From the IMG/VR virus record IMGVR_UViG_3300038714_000129, positions 1 through 25,956 of that record: a stretch of 25,956 nucleotides of DNA; one strand, given 5' to 3'. The position numbers were made by a program, and so were the translations under genes. The first letter of the stretch is position 1. Every line of letters starts with the position of its first letter. The notes beneath the pieces are model-generated. The model ran no database searches and had not been told where the DNA came from. It was given only the letters and a program-made list of their open reading frames with translations. This document shows positions 18,142-25,956 of this stretch, piece by piece. This stretch comes from a virus.

Positions 18142-19573
18142 AATAGTAGACGATGTAGAAGCTGTACCTGTAGAAGAACAAAATATAGTTTTTCAACCAA
18201 ATGCAGGACCTCAAACAGAGTTTCTTGCATCACCTGAAAGAGAAGTCTTATATGGTGGTTCAGCAGGTGGTGGTAAGTCGTATGCTATGTTAGCAGACCC
18301 ACTAAGATATATGGGTCATCCACAATTTAGTGGATTGTTATTACGACACACTACAGAAGAACTAAGAGAACTTGTTTGGAAGTCAAGAGAATTGTATCCC
18401 CTCATATGGAAAGGGATAAAGTGGTCAGAAAGAAAGATGCAATGGGTAGCTCCATCAGGTGCAAGACTGTGGATGTCCTACCTAGACCGAGATGATGACG
18501 TACTAAGATATCAAGGTTTAGCTTTTAGTTGGATAGGCTTTGACGAATTAACGCAATGGGCAACACCATTCGCTTGGAATTACATGAGGTCAAGATTACG
18601 TTCTACTGCACACGATTTACCTGTGTACATGAGGGCAACAACAAATCCCGGAGGTCCGGGGCATCAGTGGGTTAAAAAAATGTTTATTGACCCTGCACCT
18701 TATGGAAGAGCGTTTAATGCCACAAATATTGAAACAGGAAAGGTTCTCAAGTATCCTGACGGACACAGCAAAGCAGGTGAGCCTTTATTTAAAAGAAGAT
18801 TTATACCTGCTAGGTTATCTGACAATCCGTATTTGTCAAATCAAGGAGACTACGAAGCAATGCTTCTTTCCTTACCTGAACACCAACAAAAGCAGTTGCT
18901 TGAAGGTGATTGGGATATTAAAGAAGGTGCTGCTTTTACTGAGTTTGATAGGGATGCTCACGTTATTGAACCTTTTGACATTCCAAGAAATTGGGTTAAG
19001 TTTAGGTCTTGTGATTATGGTTATGGCTCTTATAGTGCTGTGTTGTGGTTTGCTGTTTCTCCAGACGAGCAGATTATTATATATAGAGAGTTGTATGTTA
19101 GCAAAGTCCTTGCCACAGATTTGGCAGATATGATATTAGACTTAGAAGCCGATGATGGAAATATTAAGTATGGGGTTTTGGATAGCTCTCTTTGGCATAA
19201 ACGTGGTGATACTGGTCCTTCTTTGGCTGAACAGATGATACAAAAAGGTTGTAGGTTTAGACCCTCAGATAGAAGTAGAGGTAGTAGAGTATCAGGTAAA
19301 AATGAAATACATAGAAGATTACAGATAGATGAATTTACAGAAGAACCAAGAATGGTCTTTTTTAATACTTGTACAGAAACAATAGCACAGTTACCTGCAA
19401 TACCTCTAGACAAAAAGAATCCTGAAGATGTGGATACAAAAGCAGAAGACCACTTGTATGATGCTTTACGATATGGTATAATGTCACGACCAAGATTTAG
19501 CATATTTGACTATGAGCCTATGGGTAGACCAAAATCTAGTATGCCTGTAGCTGATGCAACATTTGGATATTAA
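18026..19573 (+). CDS. terL: Terminase large subunit
   Basis: ATPase and nuclease of the packaging motor, 515 aa. Walker A GGSAGGGKS (77-85), Walker B-like SWIGFDE (168-174), coupling motif TTNPGGPGH (205-213), then an RNase H-type nuclease with acidic residues at D330 (CDYGYG), D386 (VLDSS) and D475/D479 (EDHLYDALRYG). This fits the Terminase_6 group. The first 60 residues are Lys/Glu-rich and poorly conserved, so an internal ATG at 18077 is a possible start. The 116-base overlap with the HTH gene favours translational coupling. Confidence 0.93.
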   Translation: MSDNVRTRLELLNDGPNMPRKQSRKRKPSKKVESEQEPKIVDDVEAVPVEEQNIVFQPNAGPQTEFLASPEREVLYGGSAGGGKSYAMLADPLRYMGHPQFSGLLLRHTTEELRELVWKSRELYPLIWKGIKWSERKMQWVAPSGARLWMSYLDRDDDVLRYQGLAFSWIGFDELTQWATPFAWNYMRSRLRSTAHDLPVYMRATTNPGGPGHQWVKKMFIDPAPYGRAFNATNIETGKVLKYPDGHSKAGEPLFKRRFIPARLSDNPYLSNQGDYEAMLLSLPEHQQKQLLEGDWDIKEGAAFTEFDRDAHVIEPFDIPRNWVKFRSCDYGYGSYSAVLWFAVSPDEQIIIYRELYVSKVLATDLADMILDLEADDGNIKYGVLDSSLWHKRGDTGPSLAEQMIQKGCRFRPSDRSRGSRVSGKNEIHRRLQIDEFTEEPRMVFFNTCTETIAQLPAIPLDKKNPEDVDTKAEDHLYDALRYGIMSRPRFSIFDYEPMGRPKSSMPVADATFGY

Positions 19574-19574
19574 T

Positions 19575-21704
19575 ATGGCAGAAGATGAAATAAATATTGA
19601 AGACGAAGCTATCGCTCTAGAAGATGCAGAGGACACATCAGTTACAGATGCGAATGTGTCTAGTATAGTAGACCATGTTATGGCTAGTTTTAAAAAGTCA
19701 GAGGACTACAGATACGAAGATGAACAAAGATGGATTAGAGCGTATAGAAACTATAGAGGTTTATATGGACCTGATGTTCAATTTACAGAAGCTGAAAAGT
19801 CTAGAGTATTTATAAAGATTACAAAAACTAAAACCTTGGCTGCATATGGGCAAATAGCAGATGTTTTATTTGCAGGAAATAAATTTCCTATAAGTATAGA
19901 GCCAACAGAATTACCTGAAGGAGTTGCAAAAAATGTTAATTTTGACCCTAAAGAACCTGAAGTCCTACGTAATAGAGAAGACGAAGGAGACTTACAATCT
20001 CCTTATGGTTTCCCTGAAGATGGTAATGAGTTACCTAAAGGAGCGACTGCAGAAACTTTACAAGAGAGGCTTGGTCCTCTGCAAGAAGTGTTGCAAGATG
20101 TTGAAGGATTGGAAGAAGGTGTTGGTAAAACTCCGACAGCTATTACGTTCAGTCCTGCAATGGTTGCAGCAAAAGCTATGGAAAAACAAATTATAGACCA
20201 ACTACAAGAGTCTAATGCTAATAAACATTTAAGAAGTACAGCATTTGAAATGGCTTTATTTGGCACAGGTGTCATGAAAGGACCTTTTGCTATGGATAAA
20301 GAATATCCTAATTGGGGTGATGATGGTGAATATAGTCCTATATTTAAAACTATACCACAGGTAAATCATGTGTCTGTGTGGAACTTTTTTCCTGACCCTG
20401 ACTCAACAAACATAGACCAAGCTCAATATGTAATAGAAAGACACAAGATGTCTAGAACAGAACTACGTGCATTAAAACGTAGACCTTATTTTAGACAGTC
20501 AGTTATAGAAGAGGCTATAGCAGATGGTGAAAACTATATTAAGAAATATTGGGAAGATGATTTAACAGATTACAATCAAGAAAACTATATAGATAGATTT
20601 GAAGTTCTTGAGTATTGGGGTATGATAGATGTTGAAATGCTTTTAGAGCAAAACGTAGATATACCTAAAGAATTACAAGACTTTGAAGAACTACAAGCTA
20701 ATATATGGGTTTGCAATGGGAAGTTACTCAGAGCAGTGTTAAACCCATTCAAACCTGCCAAGATACCATATCATGCCGCACCTTATGAATTAAATCCATA
20801 TTCATTCTTTGGTGTAGGTTTGGCAGAGAACATGGATGATACACAAACTCTTATGAATGGTTTTATGAGAATGGCAGTAGATAACGCTGTATTGTCAGGT
20901 AACTTGCTTATAGAAGTAGATGAAACTAATTTAGTTCCGGGTCAAGACTTATCTGTATATCCGGGTAAAATATTTAGAAGACAAGGTGGAGCACCGGGTC
21001 AAGCAATATTTGGTACAAAGTTTCCAAACGTATCTAATGAAAACTTACAACTGTTTGATAAAGCAAGACAGTTAGCAGATGAAAGCACAGGACTACCTTC
21101 TTTTGCTCATGGTCAAACAGGAGTATCTGGTGTAGGTAGAACTGCTGCAGGTATAAGTATGCTTATGGGAGCAGCTTCAGGTAGTATTAAAACTGTAATT
21201 AAAAACGTAGATGACTATTTACTTAAACCTCTAGGTGAAGGATTGTTTAGATTTAATATGCAGTTTAACTTTGACCCTGATATAAAAGGTGACTTAGAAG
21301 TTGTTGCTCGTGGAACAGAAAGTTTAATGGCTAATGAAGTTAGAAGTCAAAGACTTATGCAGTTCTTACAAGTTGCATCTAATCCTGCACTTGCACCTTT
21401 TGCTAAGTTTAATTACATAGTAAGAGAGATTGCAAAGTCTATGGACTTAGACCCTACAAAAGTAACTAATAATATGGATGAGGCTATACTACAAGCAGAG
21501 ATGTTAAAAGGTATGCAAGGTGAGCAACCACAGCAACCACAAGCTCCTGCAGGTGCTAATCCTGCAGACCCAACAGGAGCAGGTGGTGGCACTATAGGAG
21601 TAGGACAAGCACCTCAACCAAACGAACAAGGATTTACAGGTAATGGACAAGGAAATATTGAGCAACCTCAAGCCACTAGTCAACCACCAATTACAACTCA
21701 ATAA
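19575..21704 (+). CDS. Portal protein
   Basis: Forms the dodecameric ring at the capsid vertex through which DNA passes. 709 aa from ATG 19575 (TAATATG after the terminase stop). It has the podovirus-portal-like layout: acidic N-terminus, YRYEDEQRWIRAYRNYRGLY, then TKTKTLAAYGQIADVLFAG, SVWNFFPDPDSTNIDQAQYV, FGVGLAENMDDTQTLMNGF, GRTAAGISMLMGAA, and a Gln/Pro/Gly-rich tail after residue 640. Position between terminase and capsid genes supports this. An ATG seven codons earlier lies inside terL and is less likely. Confidence 0.88.
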   Translation: MAEDEINIEDEAIALEDAEDTSVTDANVSSIVDHVMASFKKSEDYRYEDEQRWIRAYRNYRGLYGPDVQFTEAEKSRVFIKITKTKTLAAYGQIADVLFAGNKFPISIEPTELPEGVAKNVNFDPKEPEVLRNREDEGDLQSPYGFPEDGNELPKGATAETLQERLGPLQEVLQDVEGLEEGVGKTPTAITFSPAMVAAKAMEKQIIDQLQESNANKHLRSTAFEMALFGTGVMKGPFAMDKEYPNWGDDGEYSPIFKTIPQVNHVSVWNFFPDPDSTNIDQAQYVIERHKMSRTELRALKRRPYFRQSVIEEAIADGENYIKKYWEDDLTDYNQENYIDRFEVLEYWGMIDVEMLLEQNVDIPKELQDFEELQANIWVCNGKLLRAVLNPFKPAKIPYHAAPYELNPYSFFGVGLAENMDDTQTLMNGFMRMAVDNAVLSGNLLIEVDETNLVPGQDLSVYPGKIFRRQGGAPGQAIFGTKFPNVSNENLQLFDKARQLADESTGLPSFAHGQTGVSGVGRTAAGISMLMGAASGSIKTVIKNVDDYLLKPLGEGLFRFNMQFNFDPDIKGDLEVVARGTESLMANEVRSQRLMQFLQVASNPALAPFAKFNYIVREIAKSMDLDPTKVTNNMDEAILQAEMLKGMQGEQPQQPQAPAGANPADPTGAGGGTIGVGQAPQPNEQGFTGNGQGNIEQPQATSQPPITTQ

Positions 21705-21849
21705 GTATTTAGATGCTTTAATAGAGCAACATCACAAAGCTATGGAACAAGCAGATGATAGTGTAGTGTTACATAGAACTCAAGGTGCAATAGGTGCATT
21801 GCGTAGATTAAAATTTCTTAGAGAAGAGGTATTAGGAAAAGATGGCTAA
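21643..21849 (+). CDS. Small helical protein after portal, 68 aa
   Basis: Overlaps the portal 3' end by 62 bases. Product: MDKEILSNLKPLVNHQLQLN, KYLDALIEQHHKAMEQADDS, VVLHRTQGAIGALRRLKFLR and an acidic end. All-helical. Small genes of this form lie between portal and capsid in related phages as I recall them, without clear function. A later start at 21742 is possible, giving a short peptide. Confidence 0.6.
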   Translation: MDKEILSNLKPLVNHQLQLNKYLDALIEQHHKAMEQADDSVVLHRTQGAIGALRRLKFLREEVLGKDG

Positions 21850-23884
21850 CTATAAAAAACAAATGGAAATGTTTGACCTTGGTGGATTAAAAGACCAAGG
21901 AGAAACTGTTGATAGAAAGTCACGTAATAAAGTTCCTGTAGGTTCTTTGAAAAAAGAAGTAAGAGATGATGTGCCAATAAATATTAGTGAAGGTGAATTT
22001 GTTTTACCTGCAGATGTTGTGCGTTATCATGGTCTTGAAAAGATTATGAATATGAGACAGGATGCAAAAGCAGGTTTAAATATGATGAATAAAATGGGTC
22101 AGATGGGTAACTCTGACCAAGCAACATTACCTGACGATATACCTTTTCAACCTAAAAATTTTCAACAGGGTGGAGTTAACATACAAAATCCTCAAGTACA
22201 AAATCCACAAATAATACCTGATGTACAACAGACTAATCAAGTTCCGGGTGTAACATTTACTCCACCTGTAGCACCTGTGTTACGACCTTCTATATATTCG
22301 CAGAAAGCTACTATGCCAAATGTGGGAGTACCACCTAAAGTAGATATACCAAAACAAACTACATATAAACCACCACAATATACCACACCTACAGGAACTG
22401 CAGCTACACCTGATTTTAGTAAACTTATAGGCACTAGGTTTGGACAATTACAAAAGTCAGAAACTAAAAAATATGTAAATCCTGAAACAGGAGAAGAGTT
22501 ATTTATACCTTTTGTAAGTGGTGAACCTGTGTATCCTATACCTGAAGGTTATGTCTTTGAAGCAGATGTAGAAAAAGAAAAAGAAAAAGAGAAACCTACA
22601 GAGGCTATAAAAACTACTAGAGTTATGCAAGATGATGGTGGTAGTGATGATGTATTTACTATGGGTGACACAGGAGTGCAAAGCACACTAACATCTGACC
22701 AAAAAAGAATACTTGAAGATGAAAGAAGAATGCAACAAGGGCAACTTGGTGCTGCTAATTATAAAGCTCCGGGAACTTTGTCTAGAATATTTAAAGATGT
22801 TAAAGCTGATTTAGGAGCAGGATTTAAAGGTATATTTTCTTTTATAGGTGATACTTTTGCACCTGCAAAAGCAAAAGAGATAACTCCTGAACTACAAGAT
22901 AAAAGAGCTAAAGGATTAGGTTTTGATGGTATAAATGCTATACTAGAGCAGTTAGGGTTAAAAGAAAGTAAAACTAATTTATCTGTGGGTCATAGTCCGG
23001 GTTCTGTAAGTCCTTTTGATACTAAGAGTGTATACAACAGCAAAGGTTTGCTAGTAAATTTAGATAGAAATAGTTTAGATTATGGTGGCAGTAAAAGAGA
23101 TTCTAGTGGTGTACCTATAAGAGCTAACAAACAAGGCTTTATACAAGATTTAAAAGATATGTATAATACAGGATGGGCAGGTGGATATACAGGATTAGGT
23201 GCATCTGCAACTTTGTCTGATGAAGCGAGAAGAAAAGAGAATGCATATAGAGCTGCAACAGGTATGCCTAGTTTACCTGATAGAGATTCTGCATTAAAAG
23301 AGTTAGCTAAATTTAACACAGGTTATAATTTAGAGCCTAATAGAGATACTAGTAAAGATATATATGTAAGAGAAGATGGTGGTGGTGTTGTAACAGGTGG
23401 CACATGGACTAGGAATAGTAGAGGTGAGCTACAATATAACATGGGTCCGGGTCGAGGAACTATTGTAGCAGGTAAGAGTGGTAAACTTGGAGACTTTAAA
23501 ACTACAAAAATAGGACTAAGAGGAGACCCAATAATAGGCAAACCTACTCCTGATATCACAGGATTAATTAAAGAAACACCTACAAAAGGTATGTTTAGTC
23601 CTGATACAGCAGATGCTTCTAGTTCTCCTCGTACTACTAGTGTTGATTTAGCACCTGCAGGAGCAGATTTTGAAGGTTCTACAGAATTGGCTTCTCAATA
23701 TGCAGATGACCCAAGCTCTGTTCAAGGAGAGCCATCTGGAGGTTTCGGTGAAACAGGAACTACTTCTGAACCGGGTGGTTATAGTAGCACAGGAGATTTT
23801 GGATTTACTGCAGAGGGTGGTTTTATATCTAGAAGAAGAGCTAGTAAGATTAAAAAGAAGCTAGGTGGGTTAGCTTCACGTTAA
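21842..23884 (+). CDS. Large virion-associated protein, 680 aa
   Basis: N-terminal conserved block (VPINISEGEFVLPADVVRYH, GLEKIMNMRQDAKAGLNMM) that I recall from many marine phage structural proteins, then long Pro/Gln/Gly/Thr-rich low-complexity regions (for example QNPQVQNPQIIPDVQQTNQV, 110-200), a central helical domain (310-360) and a Gly/Ser-rich end with a basic terminus (ISRRRASKIKKKLGGL). The size and position between portal and scaffold fit an internal-virion or head-completion protein. No enzymatic motif is visible. Start overlaps the 68-aa gene. Confidence 0.72.
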   Translation: MANYKKQMEMFDLGGLKDQGETVDRKSRNKVPVGSLKKEVRDDVPINISEGEFVLPADVVRYHGLEKIMNMRQDAKAGLNMMNKMGQMGNSDQATLPDDIPFQPKNFQQGGVNIQNPQVQNPQIIPDVQQTNQVPGVTFTPPVAPVLRPSIYSQKATMPNVGVPPKVDIPKQTTYKPPQYTTPTGTAATPDFSKLIGTRFGQLQKSETKKYVNPETGEELFIPFVSGEPVYPIPEGYVFEADVEKEKEKEKPTEAIKTTRVMQDDGGSDDVFTMGDTGVQSTLTSDQKRILEDERRMQQGQLGAANYKAPGTLSRIFKDVKADLGAGFKGIFSFIGDTFAPAKAKEITPELQDKRAKGLGFDGINAILEQLGLKESKTNLSVGHSPGSVSPFDTKSVYNSKGLLVNLDRNSLDYGGSKRDSSGVPIRANKQGFIQDLKDMYNTGWAGGYTGLGASATLSDEARRKENAYRAATGMPSLPDRDSALKELAKFNTGYNLEPNRDTSKDIYVREDGGGVVTGGTWTRNSRGELQYNMGPGRGTIVAGKSGKLGDFKTTKIGLRGDPIIGKPTPDITGLIKETPTKGMFSPDTADASSSPRTTSVDLAPAGADFEGSTELASQYADDPSSVQGEPSGGFGETGTTSEPGGYSSTGDFGFTAEGGFISRRRASKIKKKLGGLASR

Positions 23885-23890
23885 TAACCC

Positions 23891-23939
23891 ACAATAGTTG
23901 GCTACTTATCCCCCAACAATATTTGGCTACGATAACCCC
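23891..23939 (+). repeat. Imperfect direct repeat ahead of scaffold gene
   Basis: Two near-copies of ACAATANTTGGCTAC, a short AT stretch, CCCC (23891-23913 and 23916-23939) in the only gap between the 680-aa and scaffold genes. AAGGAG follows, then the ATG. It could be a regulatory site or relic of duplication. Confidence 0.5.
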
Positions 23940-23953
23940 AAGGAGAAAATAAA

Positions 23954-24841
23954 ATGGCTGAACAAGCACAAGAAATGGTGGTAGATGCTACACCAAAGAA
24001 AACAGCATTTATGGACAAGCGTTCTACTCATGCCGATAGAATTAAAAAAGACGAAGAAGAACTTGAACTATTAAAGAAACAAGCTGAAGGTGAACCTGAA
24101 GAACCTGTTACAGAAGAGAAAGCAGAGGATGAGGAGAAACCGAAGAATGCTGAAGAAAGAACTTTTAAAAAGCGTTACGGAGATTTACGAAGACACTCGC
24201 AAGAAAAAGAAAAGCAGTTCCAAAAACAGCTTGACGATTTAAAAGCTCAGTTAGAAAAAGCAACTAAGAAAGAAATTAAGTTACCTAAGACTGAGGCAGA
24301 GATAGAAGAGTGGGCAAAAGAATATCCTGATGTAGCAGGAATAGTAGAGACAATAGCGATTAAGAAAGCAAAAGAGCAATCAGATGCTCTAGAGCTAAGA
24401 ATAAAAGAGATTGATGAACTTAACGCAAGAACTACAAAAGAAAGAGCAGAGGTAGAATTATTACGTATTCACCCTGACTTTGCAGAGATTAGAGAAAGTG
24501 ATGACTTTCATGAGTGGGCAGACGAACAGCCTAAATGGGTACAGGATGCATTATATGAGAATAGTGAAGACGCTAGGTCAGCAGCAAGAGCCATTGACCT
24601 CTACAAGTCAGATAGAAATATTGGCAAAAAAGAAAAGGTCGATAGTAGCAAAGAAGCTGCTAAAGCAGTCTCAACAAAAACTCAAAAGACTGTTCCTGAC
24701 ACTGAAAACAAAAACAGCGTAATTAGAGAGTCAGACGTTCAAAGAATGTCAGCAGACGAATATGATGCTAATTCTGATACTATTATGGAAGCAATACGTT
24801 CAGGAAACTTCATATATGATATATCAGGGTCTGCTAGATAA
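23954..24841 (+). CDS. Scaffolding protein
   Basis: 295 aa, very acidic and charged with long coiled coils (EELELLKKQAEGEPEEPVTE, KEKQFQKQLDDLKAQLEKAT), then a conserved-looking block HPDFAEIRESDDFHEWADEQ, PKWVQDALYENSEDARSAAR, AIDLYKSD, typical of scaffold proteins placed just before the capsid gene in marine podoviruses. It would guide capsid assembly and then leave. AAGGAG lies eight bases before the ATG. Confidence 0.8.
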   Translation: MAEQAQEMVVDATPKKTAFMDKRSTHADRIKKDEEELELLKKQAEGEPEEPVTEEKAEDEEKPKNAEERTFKKRYGDLRRHSQEKEKQFQKQLDDLKAQLEKATKKEIKLPKTEAEIEEWAKEYPDVAGIVETIAIKKAKEQSDALELRIKEIDELNARTTKERAEVELLRIHPDFAEIRESDDFHEWADEQPKWVQDALYENSEDARSAARAIDLYKSDRNIGKKEKVDSSKEAAKAVSTKTQKTVPDTENKNSVIRESDVQRMSADEYDANSDTIMEAIRSGNFIYDISGSAR

Positions 24842-25064
24842 AAGTATTGACAAATAGTTATTTATGAATATAACTATATGTAACTAGGAGTGTGACCCCT
24901 TTTCTAGGACACTCGCACTCACACTAAACTTGGAAGCCTACCTGATGGTATGAGCCTGTGTTTAAATAGCTACTAAACACACAACCTCAATATACTATTA
25001 GCCGATGAAGAGAAATCTGTCGTATGTTTCAGACATACATTCGTTTATTTCAATGGAGATAAAA
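24842..25064 (+). promoter_or_regulatory. Structured leader before the capsid gene
   Basis: A 223-base non-coding stretch after the scaffold stop. It begins with the promoter at 24847, then three inverted repeats: GAGTGT/ACACTC (24888-24914), TGTGTTTA/TAAACACA (24957-24981, 9-base loop) and GTATGT/ACATAC (25022-25038), and ends with ATGGAG upstream of the capsid ATG. Long structured leaders are known to stabilise abundant late mRNAs; that role is inferred. Confidence 0.6.
24847..24874 (+). promoter_or_regulatory. Promoter of the major capsid gene
   Basis: TTGACA (24847-24852), 16-base spacer, TATAAC (24869-24874), same boxes as at 10602 and 16039. It would give the capsid gene an extra, independent transcript. 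Confidence 0.7.
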
Positions 25065-25956
25065 ATGGCATTTAAAACTGCAGCAGGTTATGGTAATCTG
25101 CCTAATGGTAATTTCTCCCCAGTTATTTACTCTAAGCAGGTTCAGTTAGCCTTCAGGAAGACATCCGTTGTTGAAAATATCACTAACTCCGATTACTTCG
25201 GAGAGATTGCCAACATGGGTGACTCTGTAAAAATTATTAAAGAGCCAGAAATCACTGTCAAGGAATATGCTAGAGGTGCTAACGTACAGCCTCAAGACCT
25301 TGACGATGAAGACTTCACATTGACTATTGACAAAGCAAACTACTTTGCTTTCAAGATAGACGATATTGAAGAGGCTCACAGTCATGTAAACTTCTCTCAA
25401 CTAGCAAGTGACAGAGCAGGTTATAGACTGAAAGATAACTACGACCAAGACGTACTTGGTTATTTGTCAGGATTTGCACAAGCATCTAACAATGCTGTAG
25501 CAAGTTCAGCTAACTCAACAGTTAACGGAACTAAAGCAGTATCAACTGCAGGTTCAGACGAATTGTTGACAAGCATGAAGCTAAGAAAAGATAGCTTTGG
25601 TAACATCACTACTTCAAGTGCAGGTGACCACTCTATCCCAATAGCTCCAAGACTAGGTGGTGCAACTGCTCAAGCAACTGCCACTGCAACTCCTTTACAG
25701 GTGATTGCAAGAATGGCAAGATTACTTGACACTCAGTTTGTAGACACTGATGGTAGATGGCTTGTTTTACACCCAACATTTATTGAAGTCTTAAAGGATG
25801 AAGATTCACGTCTTCTAAATGGTGACTTTGGTGAGTCAGGTGCATTAAGAAGTGGTCTAACTTTAGGTAAGATTCATGGTTTTGATGTATATATGTCAAA
25901 CAACTTACCTGCAGTGGGTACAGGTCCGGGAACATCAGGTTCTGCGAACCAAAACT
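25065..25956 (+). CDS. Major capsid protein, partial
   Basis: Starts MAFKTAAGYGNLPNGNFSPV after ATGGAG, and runs off the right edge after 297 codons. Blocks such as YSKQVQLAFRKTSVVENITN, SDYFGEIANMGDSVKI, DEDFTLTIDKANYFAFKIDD, ARMARLLDTQFVDTDGRWLV and HGFDVYMSNNLP fit the P22/T7-like HK97-fold coat proteins of marine podoviruses (N-arm, E-loop, P-domain order). Directly follows scaffold, as expected. The C-terminal part is not in the window. Confidence 0.92.
   Translation, partial: MAFKTAAGYGNLPNGNFSPVIYSKQVQLAFRKTSVVENITNSDYFGEIANMGDSVKIIKEPEITVKEYARGANVQPQDLDDEDFTLTIDKANYFAFKIDDIEEAHSHVNFSQLASDRAGYRLKDNYDQDVLGYLSGFAQASNNAVASSANSTVNGTKAVSTAGSDELLTSMKLRKDSFGNITTSSAGDHSIPIAPRLGGATAQATATATPLQVIARMARLLDTQFVDTDGRWLVLHPTFIEVLKDEDSRLLNGDFGESGALRSGLTLGKIHGFDVYMSNNLPAVGTGPGTSGSANQN

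Noticed and set aside
24940-25030. Possible hammerhead ribozyme in the capsid leader (CTGATGG and CGATGA...GAAA)
   Set aside because: Neither core matches CUGANGA followed by stem II and GAAA; no stem II can form between the conserved parts.
1-25956. tRNA genes or an attP core
   Set aside because: No cloverleaf with a T-loop consensus was seen, and no repeat near the integrase could be assigned as an attachment site without the host sequence.

Overview
The window looks like part of the genome of a marine, AT-rich tailed phage, probably podovirus-like and temperate. The basis is the order terminase, portal, scaffold, major capsid on one strand, plus a tyrosine integrase, an early cell-wall hydrolase, a DUF932 protein and several small families that recur in uncultured marine phages. 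The host cannot be named from the sequence; no tRNA, rRNA or CRISPR array was seen. The window is open at both ends: a primase-like gene runs off the left edge and the major capsid gene off the right edge.

Left arm (1-10015, all minus strand): a tightly packed early operon of at least 26 genes with ATGA, TAATG and TAGTG overlaps. In order of transcription it holds small unknown proteins (10.0-6.3 kb), three more unknowns, a DUF932 protein, a C5 cytosine methyltransferase, small membrane proteins, a SleB-type hydrolase, an integrase and the start of a zinc-ribbon primase. Several genes under 60 codons are added here from start/stop coupling and frame.

Control region (10016-10751): a consensus leftward promoter (TTGACA-17-TATATT), one or two rightward promoters, a plus-strand terminator-like hairpin, a G-quadruplex-type motif, and four copies of an 11-bp repeat arranged as two pairs just after the rightward promoter.

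Right arm (10752-25956, all plus strand): a run of small, mostly very lysine/arginine-rich proteins, a Cys-rich mini-protein, a lysis cassette (holin-like protein, GH24 lysozyme), terminase small and large subunits, portal, a large virion-associated protein, scaffold and major capsid protein. Two further promoters of the same TTGACA-16/17-TATAAC form lie ahead of lysozyme/terminase and ahead of the capsid gene.

The most unusual signal is in the early operon between about 6.3 and 10.3 kb. It is crowded with short perfect inverted repeats (stems of 5-9 bp, loops mostly 3-6 nt), all with different stem sequences and mostly inside coding sequence. Seven tetraloops are GNRA when read as the mRNA. 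In the same zone the Shine-Dalgarno GGA of six genes sits in the loop of a small hairpin, and seven near-identical GTCCGA palindromes occur, six between genes and one inside a gene. I know of no described system with this architecture; it may be an RNA-structure-based control or protection layer on early phage mRNA.
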